In this document: piece by piece, positions 1 through 8,553 of the stretch
How positions within the stretch are numbered: the first letter of the stretch is position 1
Layout: each line of letters opens with the position of its first letter
From: a bacterium
GTDB lineage: Bacteria; Planctomycetota; SZUA-567
Direction: 5' to 3'
NCBI GenBank assembly: GCA_003245715.1
Contig: QKCJ01000041.1
Span: 1 to 64,000, forward strand
Length of the DNA: 64,000 nucleotides
The notes under the pieces: model-generated
The model's input: the letters and a program-made list of their open reading frames with translations, nothing else
Told to the model about the DNA's origin: nothing
The model's database searches: none
Position numbers and translations under genes: made by a program

Positions 1-469
1 CAGGCATCCCCCTGCTTAACGCCTGGCCGTTAATGGCATGAATCACTCCCGTTGCTTTCCAGAAATCATCATCACTGCCAACAAGAGTTGCAGACGCTAC
101 CGAGGTCAGTTCAAGTGAAACATTCGCGGTTGAATCACGCTCAACTTCAAAAGAATCAAGGTAGGCAGAATTCTGCTCAGAACGCAGCACTCCTGTACCA
201 AATGCGGTAATTGACAAAAAAATTATCAGCTCTGGAAATATATGATGGTAAAAATTTTTACGCACACCAACCCGCTCATTTTCTATATTTCTAAAAGTCA
301 AATACCTAACCATAAAATAAGTTAAAAAGGCGAGACATTCTGCCGTGAGAACGATAACCACCCAGAAAGGACTGAATCCATCTGCAAGATAAATCCCAAT
401 AACAACAAAGACCGCCAACCAGAGAAATGGCCGCCTTGCAATATTGATGTATTCAGCGAATTTAATCAT
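1..469 (-). CDS. ComEC/Rec2-family DNA uptake protein, N-terminal part (runs off left edge)
   Basis: This frame is open from an ATG at 469 to the left edge, so only about 156 N-terminal residues are present. The protein begins MIKFAEYINIARRPFLWLAV, then shows hydrophobic segments near residues 14-29, 34-55 and 77-92, followed by a soluble stretch rich in beta-forming residues (EVERDSTANVSLELTSVASA). The Arg-Arg-Pro before a first membrane helix, paired helices, and then an OB-like soluble region are the layout of the DUF4131 N-terminal domain of ComEC, the inner-membrane channel that imports single-stranded DNA during transformation. The competence and metallo-lactamase domains would lie outside the window. 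It is divergent from the RNA ligase-like gene to its right. Another polytopic membrane protein cannot be excluded on the N-terminus alone. Confidence 0.6.
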   Translation of the reverse strand, partial: MIKFAEYINIARRPFLWLAVFVVIGIYLADGFSPFWVVIVLTAECLAFLTYFMVRYLTFRNIENERVGVRKNFYHHIFPELIIFLSITAFGTGVLRSEQNSAYLDSFEVERDSTANVSLELTSVASATLVGSDDDFWKATGVIHAINGQALSRGMP

Positions 470-591
470 TACCGCCTATCATTTGAACAATCCAGTAAGC
501 CTGCGGAAAATTTGACACAAAGAACCTGTTGCCAAAAGAAATTATTATAGTAAAATCAGATATTATTACAACAAAACTTGGAATAAGAGAT

Positions 592-1167
592 ATGAATAGA
601 AACAAAACAGTGCGGACTTTTATCGGTGTTGAAATCTCTGAGGATATCAGGGAGGAGATGTCAAAGGAAATCAGCTACCTCAAAAGCCACTTCCCGCATA
701 TAAAATGGGTCAACCCGCTAAATATCCACCTGACACTAAAATTTATCGGCAATGTAATTACCGATGACTTACGTGAGATTTTTCAAGCCGCGGAAGCGGC
801 GGCTCAGGAGTCATATGGCTTCTCGCTTGAAGTTTGCGGCGTAAACGCCTTTCCTGATCCGGCCAAACCGGTTGTGATTTCTGCTGGCTGCCAGAGTGGC
901 ATAGAGGGGACCGTCAGCCTCGCCAATATTTTAAGCAAACACTACGCGGCAATCGGCTATCCGCCAGAACAGCGCCCATTCCAGCCACACTTTACCCTCG
1001 GGCGCATCAAACAGCCCTCAGACGCCGCCGGCTTTGATGAGTTTTCAAATGACCTGGTAAATGTTTCATTCGGCATTCTTGATATCGAGGAAATTACGGT
1101 CTTTATGAGTGAGTTAAAAAAATCCGGCGCACGTCATACTCCGATGCAACGCATAAAACTTAAATAA
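592..1167 (+). CDS. thpR: RNA 2',3'-cyclic phosphodiesterase (2'-5' RNA ligase family, ThpR-like)
   Basis: The product is a 191-residue member of the 2H phosphoesterase superfamily, which opens 2',3'-cyclic phosphate RNA ends and can ligate tRNA halves in vitro. Both catalytic HxTx motifs are visible: HLTL at residues 46-49 and HFTL at 133-136, in the usual spacing, with the N-terminal RTFIGVEI strand of the family. The frame extends upstream to a TTG at 529. I chose the ATG at 592 because the conserved domain starts immediately after it and the extra 21 residues are unlike the family; a purine-rich GGAATAAGAG lies just upstream. The next gene, a pseudouridine synthase, begins 12 bases downstream, so the two probably form an RNA-metabolism operon. 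Confidence 0.85.
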   Translation: MNRNKTVRTFIGVEISEDIREEMSKEISYLKSHFPHIKWVNPLNIHLTLKFIGNVITDDLREIFQAAEAAAQESYGFSLEVCGVNAFPDPAKPVVISAGCQSGIEGTVSLANILSKHYAAIGYPPEQRPFQPHFTLGRIKQPSDAAGFDEFSNDLVNVSFGILDIEEITVFMSELKKSGARHTPMQRIKLK

Positions 1168-1179
1168 CAGGATAACTAG

Positions 1180-1902
1180 ATGACAGCACACGCGAACAGC
1201 AAAATAACTGTTTTATATGACAATGACGGACTCCTTATTGTTAATAAGCCTGCAGGTTATGAGTCAATCTCAACAACCGGTGGCGCCTGCCTGACCAAGA
1301 CACTCAAAACCCAGCTTAATATTTATGAACTTTCGCCAGCTCACCGCCTTGACCGCGATACGACCGGTGTGCAGGTTTTCTGTCGCGATAAAAACACGCT
1401 CAAAAAAGTCGAGGACCAGTTCCGCGAGCGCGTAACCGAAAAAGAATATCTGGCTATCTGCTGCGGCATCCCCCGCAACCCGGAAGGAACAATCAAACGC
1501 AACCTAAGCAAATGGGGTGGCGGCAGAAGGCCGGTTCAGGTTATTAAAGGCAACACCGGCCTTGAAGCTGAGACAGAATACCAACTACTCGCTCGCAATA
1601 AAGCCTTCCCCGCGAGCCTTGTTCTCTTTAAACCGATGCAGGGACGGACGCACCAGATCCGCGTACACGCAGAAGCGCTGGGACGACCGATACTTGGTGA
1701 TGACCAATACGGCGACCGTACGGAAAACCAGAAAGCCAAAAACGAATTCGGCCTTGACCGACAGGCCCTGCACGCCTGGCGCCTGATTCTCATAAATCCG
1801 GTCACGGAAAAACCTCAGCTTTTTGTCGCGGATATTCCCCACGATATGGCGATAAGTTGTAATGCCCTTTTTGAGGACTGGCTGCAGATCATCGACATCT
1901 GA
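1180..1902 (+). CDS. RluA-family RNA pseudouridine synthase
   Basis: This 240-residue protein is a compact RluA/RsuA-superfamily pseudouridine synthase that isomerises uridine to pseudouridine in rRNA or tRNA. The signature HRLDRDTTG is at residues 55-63, with Asp58 as the catalytic aspartate. Other family blocks are visible: LLIVNKPAG near the start, KEYLAIC in the middle, and GRTHQIRVHAEALGRPILGDDQYG toward the C-terminus. There is no N-terminal S4 RNA-binding domain, so it resembles the short RluA/TruC-like enzymes, and the exact target base cannot be told from sequence. It follows thpR by 12 bases and ends 15 bases before the convergent DUF1848 gene. Confidence 0.88.
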   Translation: MTAHANSKITVLYDNDGLLIVNKPAGYESISTTGGACLTKTLKTQLNIYELSPAHRLDRDTTGVQVFCRDKNTLKKVEDQFRERVTEKEYLAICCGIPRNPEGTIKRNLSKWGGGRRPVQVIKGNTGLEAETEYQLLARNKAFPASLVLFKPMQGRTHQIRVHAEALGRPILGDDQYGDRTENQKAKNEFGLDRQALHAWRLILINPVTEKPQLFVADIPHDMAISCNALFEDWLQIIDI

Positions 1903-1917
1903 ATACAATACGTTTTC

Positions 1918-2706
1918 TTAGCAAGACCGGTTACCCGAACCGGGCAGGTTACCCAAACCTGGTCTGTTAGCGTAGCAGTAAAGGCACTTATGTCGACACT
2001 CCTGCTGATAGCTTCCGATATCAGTAGACCTGCAACAACCGCATTCCTGCCGCTGCGAATGATCTTCCGGCAGCGAGCCAAGTGACGTGCCATAGAGCCG
2101 ATCAAACAACCCGCCATCAATACAGCGCGAGCGAATAATACCAGAAACCGTCAATAGCTCCTGCTCACAACATAAGGCCAGAGGAATACCCGAAATTGCA
2201 TGAAGCTCCTGCAGAATTTTCTTCTTATCCTCAAATGATAATTGCGGCAGGCTCAAGCCGGCTTGTTTTATCCGACCAACAGCATGTGAGTAAGGATCAG
2301 GAAAACTTACGACGACGCTCTCAAGCATAACCCCGGCAGCCGTTAACATTTCAAAAATTTCAGAGAAACGCTGAAAATGCGTGCCCTCAGCAATAATCGG
2401 ATCAAACCGCCAGCGGATTGCCCCGGCAGGAAGCACCCTGGCAAGTTCAGTGATCGCCGGAATGATCGTGCCTACCTCAGGCACTCCCTGCTCCCAGATA
2501 CTCCCACCAAGTCCGGTAATGGTCAGTTGAATTATTGTGGGATAGCTACTTACCACCGCAGCCAGCCCCGGATGCTCAACCAGATTGCGCGGATCTTTTG
2601 TCCAGAAGACAATCGCTTCAAGCTTCCGGCTGCGTTGAACTTTCTGACAGATGTAATCCGGAAAAAAAGCAGGCAGGTCAGTACGACGGCTCGCAGAATA
2701 AATCAC
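1918..2706 (-). CDS. DUF1848 family protein with C-terminal radical-SAM-type cysteine cluster
   Basis: The 262-residue protein starts at a GTG (IYSASRRTDLPAFF) two bases after the stop of the upstream potassium channel gene, so the two are cotranscribed. The N-terminal SRRTDLPAF and the FWTKDPRNL block are hallmarks of the DUF1848 family. The Cys-rich tail contains CGCC followed by C-x3-C-x2-C at residues 237, 241 and 244 (ECRHKCLYCYANRP). That spacing is the one radical SAM enzymes use to hold a 4Fe-4S cluster, but here it lies near the C-terminus rather than the N-terminus, as is usual for DUF1848. The substrate is unknown. The family call is firm; the iron-sulfur, SAM-dependent activity is inference from the motif. 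Confidence 0.8.
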   Translation of the reverse strand: MIYSASRRTDLPAFFPDYICQKVQRSRKLEAIVFWTKDPRNLVEHPGLAAVVSSYPTIIQLTITGLGGSIWEQGVPEVGTIIPAITELARVLPAGAIRWRFDPIIAEGTHFQRFSEIFEMLTAAGVMLESVVVSFPDPYSHAVGRIKQAGLSLPQLSFEDKKKILQELHAISGIPLALCCEQELLTVSGIIRSRCIDGGLFDRLYGTSLGSLPEDHSQRQECGCCRSTDIGSYQQECRHKCLYCYANRPGLGNLPGSGNRSC

Positions 2707-2708
2707 CG

Positions 2709-3440
2709 TTAATGCCTCTTGGTTACATGGCGAGAACGATAACTTGAATTGATATAGGTACCAACAATTATCGCCATTACAACAGTCATATAAACCTGTC
2801 CGCAGATCGCCAGAATCATCGTGACCGATCTGGCCAGCGCACTAACCGGAACAATATCGCCAAAGCCGAGGCTGGTAATAGTCGAGTAGGAAAAATAAAT
2901 AAGCCGCTCTTTAAGGCTACCGGCATAGGAAAAACTTTGAGGATCAGAAATAAACTCCTGCGGAAAATGAAATGACCCGGGTACGCAGTTCTCGATAAAC
3001 TCAAAACTCATCCCCCCAAGCACACCGATAAGCAGATACACGCACAACGCCCCGGCAATGGTATCAAAACGCACCACGCTGATACTCTTGATATGCCTGA
3101 AAAGATAATATACCGTGATAATTATAACCAGTGCCGCCATGGAAAAACTCAGCGCGGAAATCAGTATTACCGGCTTGTACATATTAAGCCACTGCCCCAG
3201 CAGCGCCAGCATACACATCACAAGTGTCAGATAAAAAATCTTGCGGCTCTCCGCCGAACAGTTATGCAACGCGGAAAGCATAATCAGCGTGTATACGACA
3301 TTTAAAATAAAGCCGCCAGCCCCCAGGGAATTAAGAATCGGTTCCATCAGAAATAACAGAAAAAAGCACGCCAGCATAATGCTGAAACGTGCTTCATTAG
3401 TCAAAAACCAGCGGATAAATCGTTGAGCCAGTCCACCCAT
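2709..3440 (-). CDS. Ion_trans_2-type potassium channel protein
   Basis: This is a 243-residue integral membrane protein with about five hydrophobic segments before a pore loop. The selectivity filter TSLGFGDI at residues 189-196 matches the K+ channel signature TxGYGD with the Phe variant, and is followed by the inner helix (VTMILAICGQVYMTVVMAIIVGTYI). It therefore probably forms a tetrameric K+-selective channel in the cytoplasmic membrane. There is no RCK/TrkA regulatory domain, as the protein ends shortly after the inner helix. The first segments lack a clear arginine-rich S4 voltage sensor, so voltage gating cannot be claimed. It is followed directly by the DUF1848 gene, with no obvious functional link. 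Confidence 0.82.
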   Translation of the reverse strand: MGGLAQRFIRWFLTNEARFSIMLACFFLLFLMEPILNSLGAGGFILNVVYTLIMLSALHNCSAESRKIFYLTLVMCMLALLGQWLNMYKPVILISALSFSMAALVIIITVYYLFRHIKSISVVRFDTIAGALCVYLLIGVLGGMSFEFIENCVPGSFHFPQEFISDPQSFSYAGSLKERLIYFSYSTITSLGFGDIVPVSALARSVTMILAICGQVYMTVVMAIIVGTYINSSYRSRHVTKRH

Positions 3441-3494
3441 TTATCTCTCCGCAGCAAATCAAAACGCAGTGTAAATCAAAACTGTCAACAGATA

Positions 3495-4022
3495 CTAGTA
3501 GCGGCTGTCGGCAAACTCAACCCAGCCACCGGCTTCAACCAGCGATGCGTCAAACTCGGAAAGCTCATAGCTCTGCTCAACAGTCTTGCCGCCACCAGTG
3601 AAGACCATCTTCTTGGCAGCGAAATCAATCTTGCACTCAACATCAGAACAACCGGCAAGCTCAAAAATCCTGTCAATATCAGCCTTTGAAAGCTCGATTG
3701 CCATCATGCCGCAGTTGAACATATTCTGACGGAAAATACGGGCAAAATTCTCAGCCACAACAACAGTAATATCATTAACCTCAAATGACCACGGTGCATG
3801 CTCACGTGATGAACCGCAACCGAAATTAGCCCGCGATACAACAACCTTCGCATTTTTAAGTTTATCACCCTTCGGGTCGAAGCCGTCAATCTCAAGGTCT
3901 TCAAGCAAATGAGGAGCCAGCGCTTCCTTCTTTACCTCGGTGAGGTAACGCGCAGGAATAATCTCATCGGTGTTGATATCACTACGGTCAAGAAAAATAA
4001 CCGGTCCGCCAAAATCCTTCAT
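3495..4022 (-). CDS. leuD: 3-isopropylmalate dehydratase small subunit (LeuD-type aconitase swivel domain)
   Basis: The protein has 175 residues from the ATG at 4022, which I chose because AGGAG lies at the right distance upstream; the frame itself extends to 4061. The swivelling-domain motif GCGSSREHAPW is at residues 68-78 and the N-terminus has DRSDINTDEIIPARYL. Together with a large iron-sulfur subunit (LeuC), this subunit isomerises 2-isopropylmalate to 3-isopropylmalate in leucine biosynthesis. Its short length and NTDEIIPARYL block fit the archaeal/bacterial short LeuD and homoaconitase-like branch, so a role with a homoaconitase or dimethylmalate dehydratase large subunit is also possible. 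No leuC, leuA or leuB is in the window, so the large subunit must be encoded elsewhere. Confidence 0.85.
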   Translation of the reverse strand: MKDFGGPVIFLDRSDINTDEIIPARYLTEVKKEALAPHLLEDLEIDGFDPKGDKLKNAKVVVSRANFGCGSSREHAPWSFEVNDITVVVAENFARIFRQNMFNCGMMAIELSKADIDRIFELAGCSDVECKIDFAAKKMVFTGGGKTVEQSYELSEFDASLVEAGGWVEFADSRY

Positions 4023-4251
4023 CAGTGTTCTCCTATTTTTAATTCCCGCGGTGCGACTCAAAAAGCTTTCCAGCCTGCTCCGCCGCGCGGATCTGGATGA
4101 ATGACCAAATCATTCAATCAAGTTTTAATTCCCGCGATATTGTAAAAAAATACATAACAATCTAACCGCATGGATTAAATAATACTCTATCAATTTCAAA
4201 TTTATATTTTATTATTGCGCCGGTAAATGTCCATACGCAACCTAAAAAAAA

Positions 4252-4971
4252 CTACTTGCCCGCGTTAATCAGATCAAGCATCAGGCTGACCTCGGAGGTT
4301 GACAAGCGCGTCAGACGGGCTATCGACTCGACACTCCTGCCCTCCTCTGCCATGGTGGCGATTTTTTTACGCAGGTTATTCTTCCAGCGCCCGCTACCCG
4401 AGCTTTCATCCTCATTCTCAAACTCATCAGCTGATTGCCCCGAATCACTTTTTTCCGGCGGCGCAAGAGCAATCGTCGTCTCTCCGGTATACACCATTTC
4501 AGCCGCCAACCCGGCAATACCACCAGCGTCATCATTCACAGAACGGTTGTTTTCAATATTTACCGGCGAAATCGGCGCCACATTGTTATTAGCCTGAGCC
4601 CCAGGATTTTCCGAACCCAATACCCCGCTTTTTTCAAGCCTGTCAACCAGTAACTGCGTATCCTTAAGCAGCTTGTTTAGTACACGGATTTTAGTATCAA
4701 GCTGCGCATTGATCTGTCGGCCGGTCTCAACGATTTCAATCATTATCCGGTCAGCCTCGCTCTTTACATTGAGGCGGTTATTGACCTCGTCGATGTACTG
4801 TTTTTCCATCAGTTTGCGCTCTTTACGGTTCTTGCGCAAAATCCTGGGCATGAAAAACATGATACCGATAACCACACCAAAGGCAATAATCAGCCGCAAA
4901 TCAATGAAGCTGTCGGCTTCTTCTGCCGCTTCGGCAGCCATAATAATGAAAGCGCAGGTTAATGAAGCCAC
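4252..4971 (-). CDS. membrane-anchored coiled-coil protein with C-terminal helix-turn-helix-like segment
   Basis: The frame starts with a GTG at 4971, three bases after the parB stop, and encodes 239 residues. A single transmembrane helix (LIIAFGVVIGIMFFMPRIL, about 27-45) is followed by basic residues and a long charged helix likely to be a coiled coil (residues 48-115). After it comes a low-complexity, Asn/Ser/acidic linker and a C-terminal segment reading MAEEGRSVESIARLTRLSTSEVSLMLDLI. That last piece resembles a small helix-turn-helix of the DUF2802/DUF6115 kind, where the recognition pattern is gxsxxeIAxxLgxsxxEVxLil. Tight coupling to parB suggests a role in chromosome or envelope organisation, but the function is not known. 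Confidence 0.6.
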   Translation of the reverse strand: MASLTCAFIIMAAEAAEEADSFIDLRLIIAFGVVIGIMFFMPRILRKNRKERKLMEKQYIDEVNNRLNVKSEADRIMIEIVETGRQINAQLDTKIRVLNKLLKDTQLLVDRLEKSGVLGSENPGAQANNNVAPISPVNIENNRSVNDDAGGIAGLAAEMVYTGETTIALAPPEKSDSGQSADEFENEDESSGSGRWKNNLRKKIATMAEEGRSVESIARLTRLSTSEVSLMLDLINAGK

Positions 4972-4974
4972 GCA

Positions 4975-5874
4975 CTAATCCCCGAAAATGCCAAGATACT
5001 CAAACAAACGGTTAATATCATCATACGAGTAGTACTCAATTTCAATCTTACCCTTGCCGCCCTGATCGTTAATGTCAACCTTGACGCCAAGTTTCGAGCG
5101 CAGCTTGTTCTCAATGTCAGCAACATAAGGGTCTTTACTGACGACTGAAGTCTTTGTCAGCTTTTCCTTGCGCGCAGCAGCCGGAGTATTTATCCGCTTG
5201 ACAATCTTCTCAAGTTCCTGCACCGGAATCTTCTCGCGCACAACCTTCTTGGCGAGATCAATCTGCGACATCGCATCGCCAAGAGCCAGAATCGTCCGCG
5301 CATGACCTGCCGACAACTCACCCTCGGCAACCATCTGCTTGACCTCTTCAGGCAACTTCAGCAGGCGGATAAAGTTAGTAATACTCGCGCGGCTAACACC
5401 AAGACGCGCGGCAATCTGCTCATGGGTAAGCCCCTCCTCGCGTTGGAGCATGTCATAGGAGACCGCCGTTTCAATCGCGTTAAGGTCATCTCGCTGCAGA
5501 TTTTCAACCAGTGCCAGCTCGCGCATCCGCTCATCACCCGCATCAAGCAGACACGCCCTGACCGTCTCCCAGCCAAGCATCGTCACCGCCCGCAAACGGC
5601 GCTCACCGGCAATCAACTCATACTCGCCATTATCTTTCTTGCGCACAACTACAGGCTGCACCAGCCCCTGCTCACGGATTGAATCAGCAAGCGCGGCTAG
5701 TTTCTGGTCATTAAAGTGCGCCCGCGGCTGCCAGCGGGAGGCCACAATCCTGCCGACCGGCAACTCGACTACGCCATTCTCATCCTGCGGCGCATCAGCC
5801 ACCGCCACCGCCGACTCTTTATTTCCCTGCGGAATAAGCCCGCTCAAACCTCGTCCCAAAGCTTTACGTCCCAT
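4975..5874 (-). CDS. parB: chromosome partitioning protein ParB/Spo0J
   Basis: This 299-residue protein has the complete ParB layout. The N-terminus (GRKALGRGLSGLIP) is the short segment that contacts ParA. The CTP-binding/clamp domain follows, with the box GERRLRA near residue 92 and the RWQPR block. A helix-turn-helix reads EQIAARLGVSRASITN near residues 140-160, and the C-terminal dimerisation domain ends IEIEYYSYDDINRLFEYLGI. It binds parS sites and segregates the origin region. Unusually, no parA lies upstream: the preceding gene is a small membrane protein 12 bases away. One near-consensus parS-like sequence in the window is at 23647-23662. Confidence 0.93.
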   Translation of the reverse strand: MGRKALGRGLSGLIPQGNKESAVAVADAPQDENGVVELPVGRIVASRWQPRAHFNDQKLAALADSIREQGLVQPVVVRKKDNGEYELIAGERRLRAVTMLGWETVRACLLDAGDERMRELALVENLQRDDLNAIETAVSYDMLQREEGLTHEQIAARLGVSRASITNFIRLLKLPEEVKQMVAEGELSAGHARTILALGDAMSQIDLAKKVVREKIPVQELEKIVKRINTPAAARKEKLTKTSVVSKDPYVADIENKLRSKLGVKVDINDQGGKGKIEIEYYSYDDINRLFEYLGIFGD

Positions 5875-5886
5875 TATAACTCCGAA

Positions 5887-6315
5887 TCAGTATTTTTCGA
5901 TATCTCTGTAGCAACCACTCAGAAAAAGCGCCAACTTGCTCTCACTCTCAAGCAGCGAATGATCCCAGCCGGTCTTACAAAGTTTTAGTGTCCCGGATGA
6001 ACTGTTAACAAAAACAACACCCTCAGAATCAAGCGTCGTCAACAGGAAATTCTCCCCGCGCAGCGCATAACCGGACTTATCCTCATCAGGCGTTTCAAAT
6101 TTAATCAGCGTCGGGCGGCTAGTAGGCGGGTAATAAAAAACCAGCGGTGCCTTTGCACTAAGCTTGGCCGGATACAACACGCCGAATTTCTTGCCGTCAA
6201 TCTGCACGTACTCAGTAGTGCTGACCACACTGTCTGTGCCAAAAAGCATCAGATAGCCAAACATCCCCAGTGCAAAAACAAGCACCAACCCGATAAGCGC
6301 AAAGAGCATCCTCAT
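5887..6315 (-). CDS. hypothetical single-pass membrane protein
   Basis: I do not recognise this 142-residue protein. It has an N-terminal membrane anchor or uncleaved signal (MRMLFALIGLVLVFALGMFGYLML) and then a region with many beta strands and no repeats (YVQIDGKKFGVLYPA, APLVFYYPPTSRPTLIKF, GVVFVNSSSGTLKLC). Two cysteines occur in the C-terminal half (KLCKTG and SGCYRD) and could form a disulfide if the domain is exported. It lies between pyrC and parB on the same strand, 12 bases from parB, so it is probably transcribed with parB and the coiled-coil gene. No function can be given. Confidence 0.55.
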   Translation of the reverse strand: MRMLFALIGLVLVFALGMFGYLMLFGTDSVVSTTEYVQIDGKKFGVLYPAKLSAKAPLVFYYPPTSRPTLIKFETPDEDKSGYALRGENFLLTTLDSEGVVFVNSSSGTLKLCKTGWDHSLLESESKLALFLSGCYRDIEKY

Positions 6316-6403
6316 ATTTACCGGCCTTTTGCCAAATCATCCAGAAAGAAAAAAATCCACACAACCTTGCATCAGCTTAAAGCCGATGGAAATAAATAAC
6401 CAG

Positions 6404-7684
6404 CTAGGGCAACCTGAAAACAATCCTGCCTGCAACAACCGTTGCGCAAACCCTGCCCTTAAGCTCCTGACCTGCCCAAGGGCAGTTAGCAGACTTTGAC
6501 TTGAATTTAGCCGGATCAACCATCCACTTCATCTCAGGGTCAATTATCGTAACATTACCAACCACGCCATCAGCAAGAGTACCGCGGTTAAGCTTGAGAA
6601 TCTTATCCGGCGCGCAGGTCATCGCCTCAATCAGACGGTTCAAGGTAACCCTGCCCTTGTCAAGCAACTCGGTAAACAGCACACCGACTGTAGTCTCAAG
6701 GCCGATCAGTCCACACGGAGCATAAGCAAGCTCAAGTTCTTTCTCCTCACGCAGATGCGGCGCGTGGTCGGAAGCGATCACATCAATCGTACCGTCAGCC
6801 AGAGCATCAATACAAGCATCAACATCCTCGCGCGCACGCAGCGGCGGGGCAACTTTATAAACCGGGTCAAAACTTTTAAGATTATCATGCGTCAGTGCAA
6901 GGTGATGCGGACAGACCTCGGCCGTAACCCTAATGCCAGCCTCCTTTGCCCTTCTGATAAGATCAACCGAACCACGCGTTGAGATATGCTGCACATGAAG
7001 GTGAGCACCGGTAAGCTTAGCCAGATAAATATCACGGGCGACAATTATCTCTTCAGCTTCAGCCGGGATTCCCGGCAGGCCAAGGGTCGTCGAGACAAAG
7101 CTCTCGTTCATCACCCCGCCCTCGGCCAGAGTCGGCTCGTCACAATGCTCCAGGATAGGCTTATCAAGCATCTTGGCATAAAGCATCGCCTGTTTCAGCA
7201 CCGCCGCAGACGGAACACTCGTACCATCATCGCTGAAAGCAACCGCGCCGCCACGGGCCATGTTCGCCATCTCAGCCATTTCCTGCCCCTTGCGCCCGGC
7301 CGTAATCGCGCCAACCGGCAGAACTTCAGCCAAGCCAGCAACCTTCGCCTCGCGCAGGACAAAATTCATATGCGCCTCAGAATCCAGCGCCGGCGCAGTA
7401 TTTGGCATACACGCAACCGTAGTAAAGCCGCCCGCAACCGCCGCTTCAGCGCCAGAGGCAATTGTCTCTTCCTCTTCCATTCCCGGTTCACGGAAATGCA
7501 CATGCATATCAATAAGACCCGGCGTAACAATCTTGCCGGAAGCATCCAAAACCTCAACACCGTTAAGATCAGCCCCCGCAACATCGGCAACAACCTTGCC
7601 ATCACGGATCAGAACATCACCAACCCCGTCAATACCGCGCGCCGGGTCAATAATCCTGCCCTGCTTTATCAGAATACTGCTCAT
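6404..7684 (-). CDS. pyrC: dihydroorotase
   Basis: This 426-residue amidohydrolase catalyses the reversible cyclisation of N-carbamoyl-aspartate to dihydroorotate in pyrimidine synthesis. The metal-binding DMHVHFREPG is at residues 59-68, the HxxH-type ligands lie in the middle (LEHCDEP, LHVQHISTRGSVD), and the catalytic ASDHAPH block is near residue 305. Its length and N-terminal half-barrel sandwich (ILIKQGRIIDPARGID) fit the longer PyrC class found in Bacillus and many phyla rather than the short E. coli type. The ATG at 7684 is preceded by AAAGGA. The UMP kinase gene pyrH occurs 12 kb away, and no other pyr genes are in the window. Confidence 0.95.
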   Translation of the reverse strand: MSSILIKQGRIIDPARGIDGVGDVLIRDGKVVADVAGADLNGVEVLDASGKIVTPGLIDMHVHFREPGMEEEETIASGAEAAVAGGFTTVACMPNTAPALDSEAHMNFVLREAKVAGLAEVLPVGAITAGRKGQEMAEMANMARGGAVAFSDDGTSVPSAAVLKQAMLYAKMLDKPILEHCDEPTLAEGGVMNESFVSTTLGLPGIPAEAEEIIVARDIYLAKLTGAHLHVQHISTRGSVDLIRRAKEAGIRVTAEVCPHHLALTHDNLKSFDPVYKVAPPLRAREDVDACIDALADGTIDVIASDHAPHLREEKELELAYAPCGLIGLETTVGVLFTELLDKGRVTLNRLIEAMTCAPDKILKLNRGTLADGVVGNVTIIDPEMKWMVDPAKFKSKSANCPWAGQELKGRVCATVVAGRIVFRLP

Positions 7685-8037
7685 AAATATCCTTTACTCC
7701 CAAATTGAGCTGAGAACGAAATAATCTGTTATCTATATTAGACAAAACCGCCGCCAATATTCAATAGTAAGTTTGCTTATTCAATAAGTTTTTATAATAA
7801 AAAGGGATAACAATCGCATATCAGGGCGATAATATACAGATACAGTAATTTTCTGAATCAAATTTTACAATTTCACCTGAGTCGCACCAAAACATGACAA
7901 ACCACCATGACCTGCAAAGAGTCCCAGCAAGCCATATGCACTTATGCACAAAACAACTCGCTCTGATATTTTCAGATCACCTCATACAGCAAGTTATCCC
8001 CTTGATTTAAATGACGGATATAAGTATCCTCAAGAGT
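7685..8037. other. intergenic region between divergent pyrC and the secreted-protein gene
   Basis: These 353 bases hold no convincing gene on either strand. They are A+T-rich and must contain the promoters for pyrC (leftward) and the 8038 gene (rightward). The heptamer ATTCAAT occurs twice within about 30 bases (near 7760 and 7780), and the second copy lies inside the short palindrome CTTATTCAATAAG. No promoter of good quality, riboswitch-like fold or terminator was recognised by eye. Confidence 0.4.
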
Positions 8038-8553
8038 ATGAAAAAAATTGCTGTATTTATCCTGATTCTGACAAGTTCGGCTCTGCTTTTTGCTGCTGAG
8101 ACCGACTCACTCTGGCAGCGCCCTCCTGTCAAGGGCTGCTGGGTGAGTTACATTCTGCGTTTTCCACCGGATAAAGGCGTGAAAAATCCAATAACCGTCA
8201 AGATTCAGGTTCACGCGATAAACACCAACGGCAGCATGGATCTGGATTTTGTCATTAACGGCATCAAGACTGAAAACGGCTCCAGCGCGCGCATCCAGGT
8301 CAGCAGCAACAAGTTTGACGTTGCCGAAGCCTTTGGTCTTAGCGACAAGATGCCGGTACTGACAGCAATTGAGAAAGATACCATTTACAAGCTTCCGGCG
8401 ATGAAGGCTGAGGTCAAGGCGCGGTTAACAAGCTGGCCGAATCTGAATATCAAGACAGAGGTGGTTCGCAGCAATGATATTCCCTTCGGACTGGCAAGCC
8501 TGATCTACGGCGGATTCATTATCGAAGTTGAACGTTTTTCATGGGGAGATTAA
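8038..8553 (+). CDS. hypothetical exported protein
   Basis: The product is a 171-residue protein with a typical Sec signal peptide (MKKIAVFILILTSSALLFAAETDS). The frame is open upstream to 8011, but the ATG at 8038 gives the canonical signal peptide start and is preferred. The mature part is predicted to be mostly beta strand (VSYILRFPP, ITVKIQVHAINTNGSMDLDFVING, IEVERFSWGD) and has one Cys. It ends directly against hisH: its TAA is followed without any gap by the hisH ATG, so the two are translationally coupled. I do not recognise the family and see no reason why an exported protein should be coupled to histidine synthesis. Confidence 0.6.
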   Translation: MKKIAVFILILTSSALLFAAETDSLWQRPPVKGCWVSYILRFPPDKGVKNPITVKIQVHAINTNGSMDLDFVINGIKTENGSSARIQVSSNKFDVAEAFGLSDKMPVLTAIEKDTIYKLPAMKAEVKARLTSWPNLNIKTEVVRSNDIPFGLASLIYGGFIIEVERFSWGD

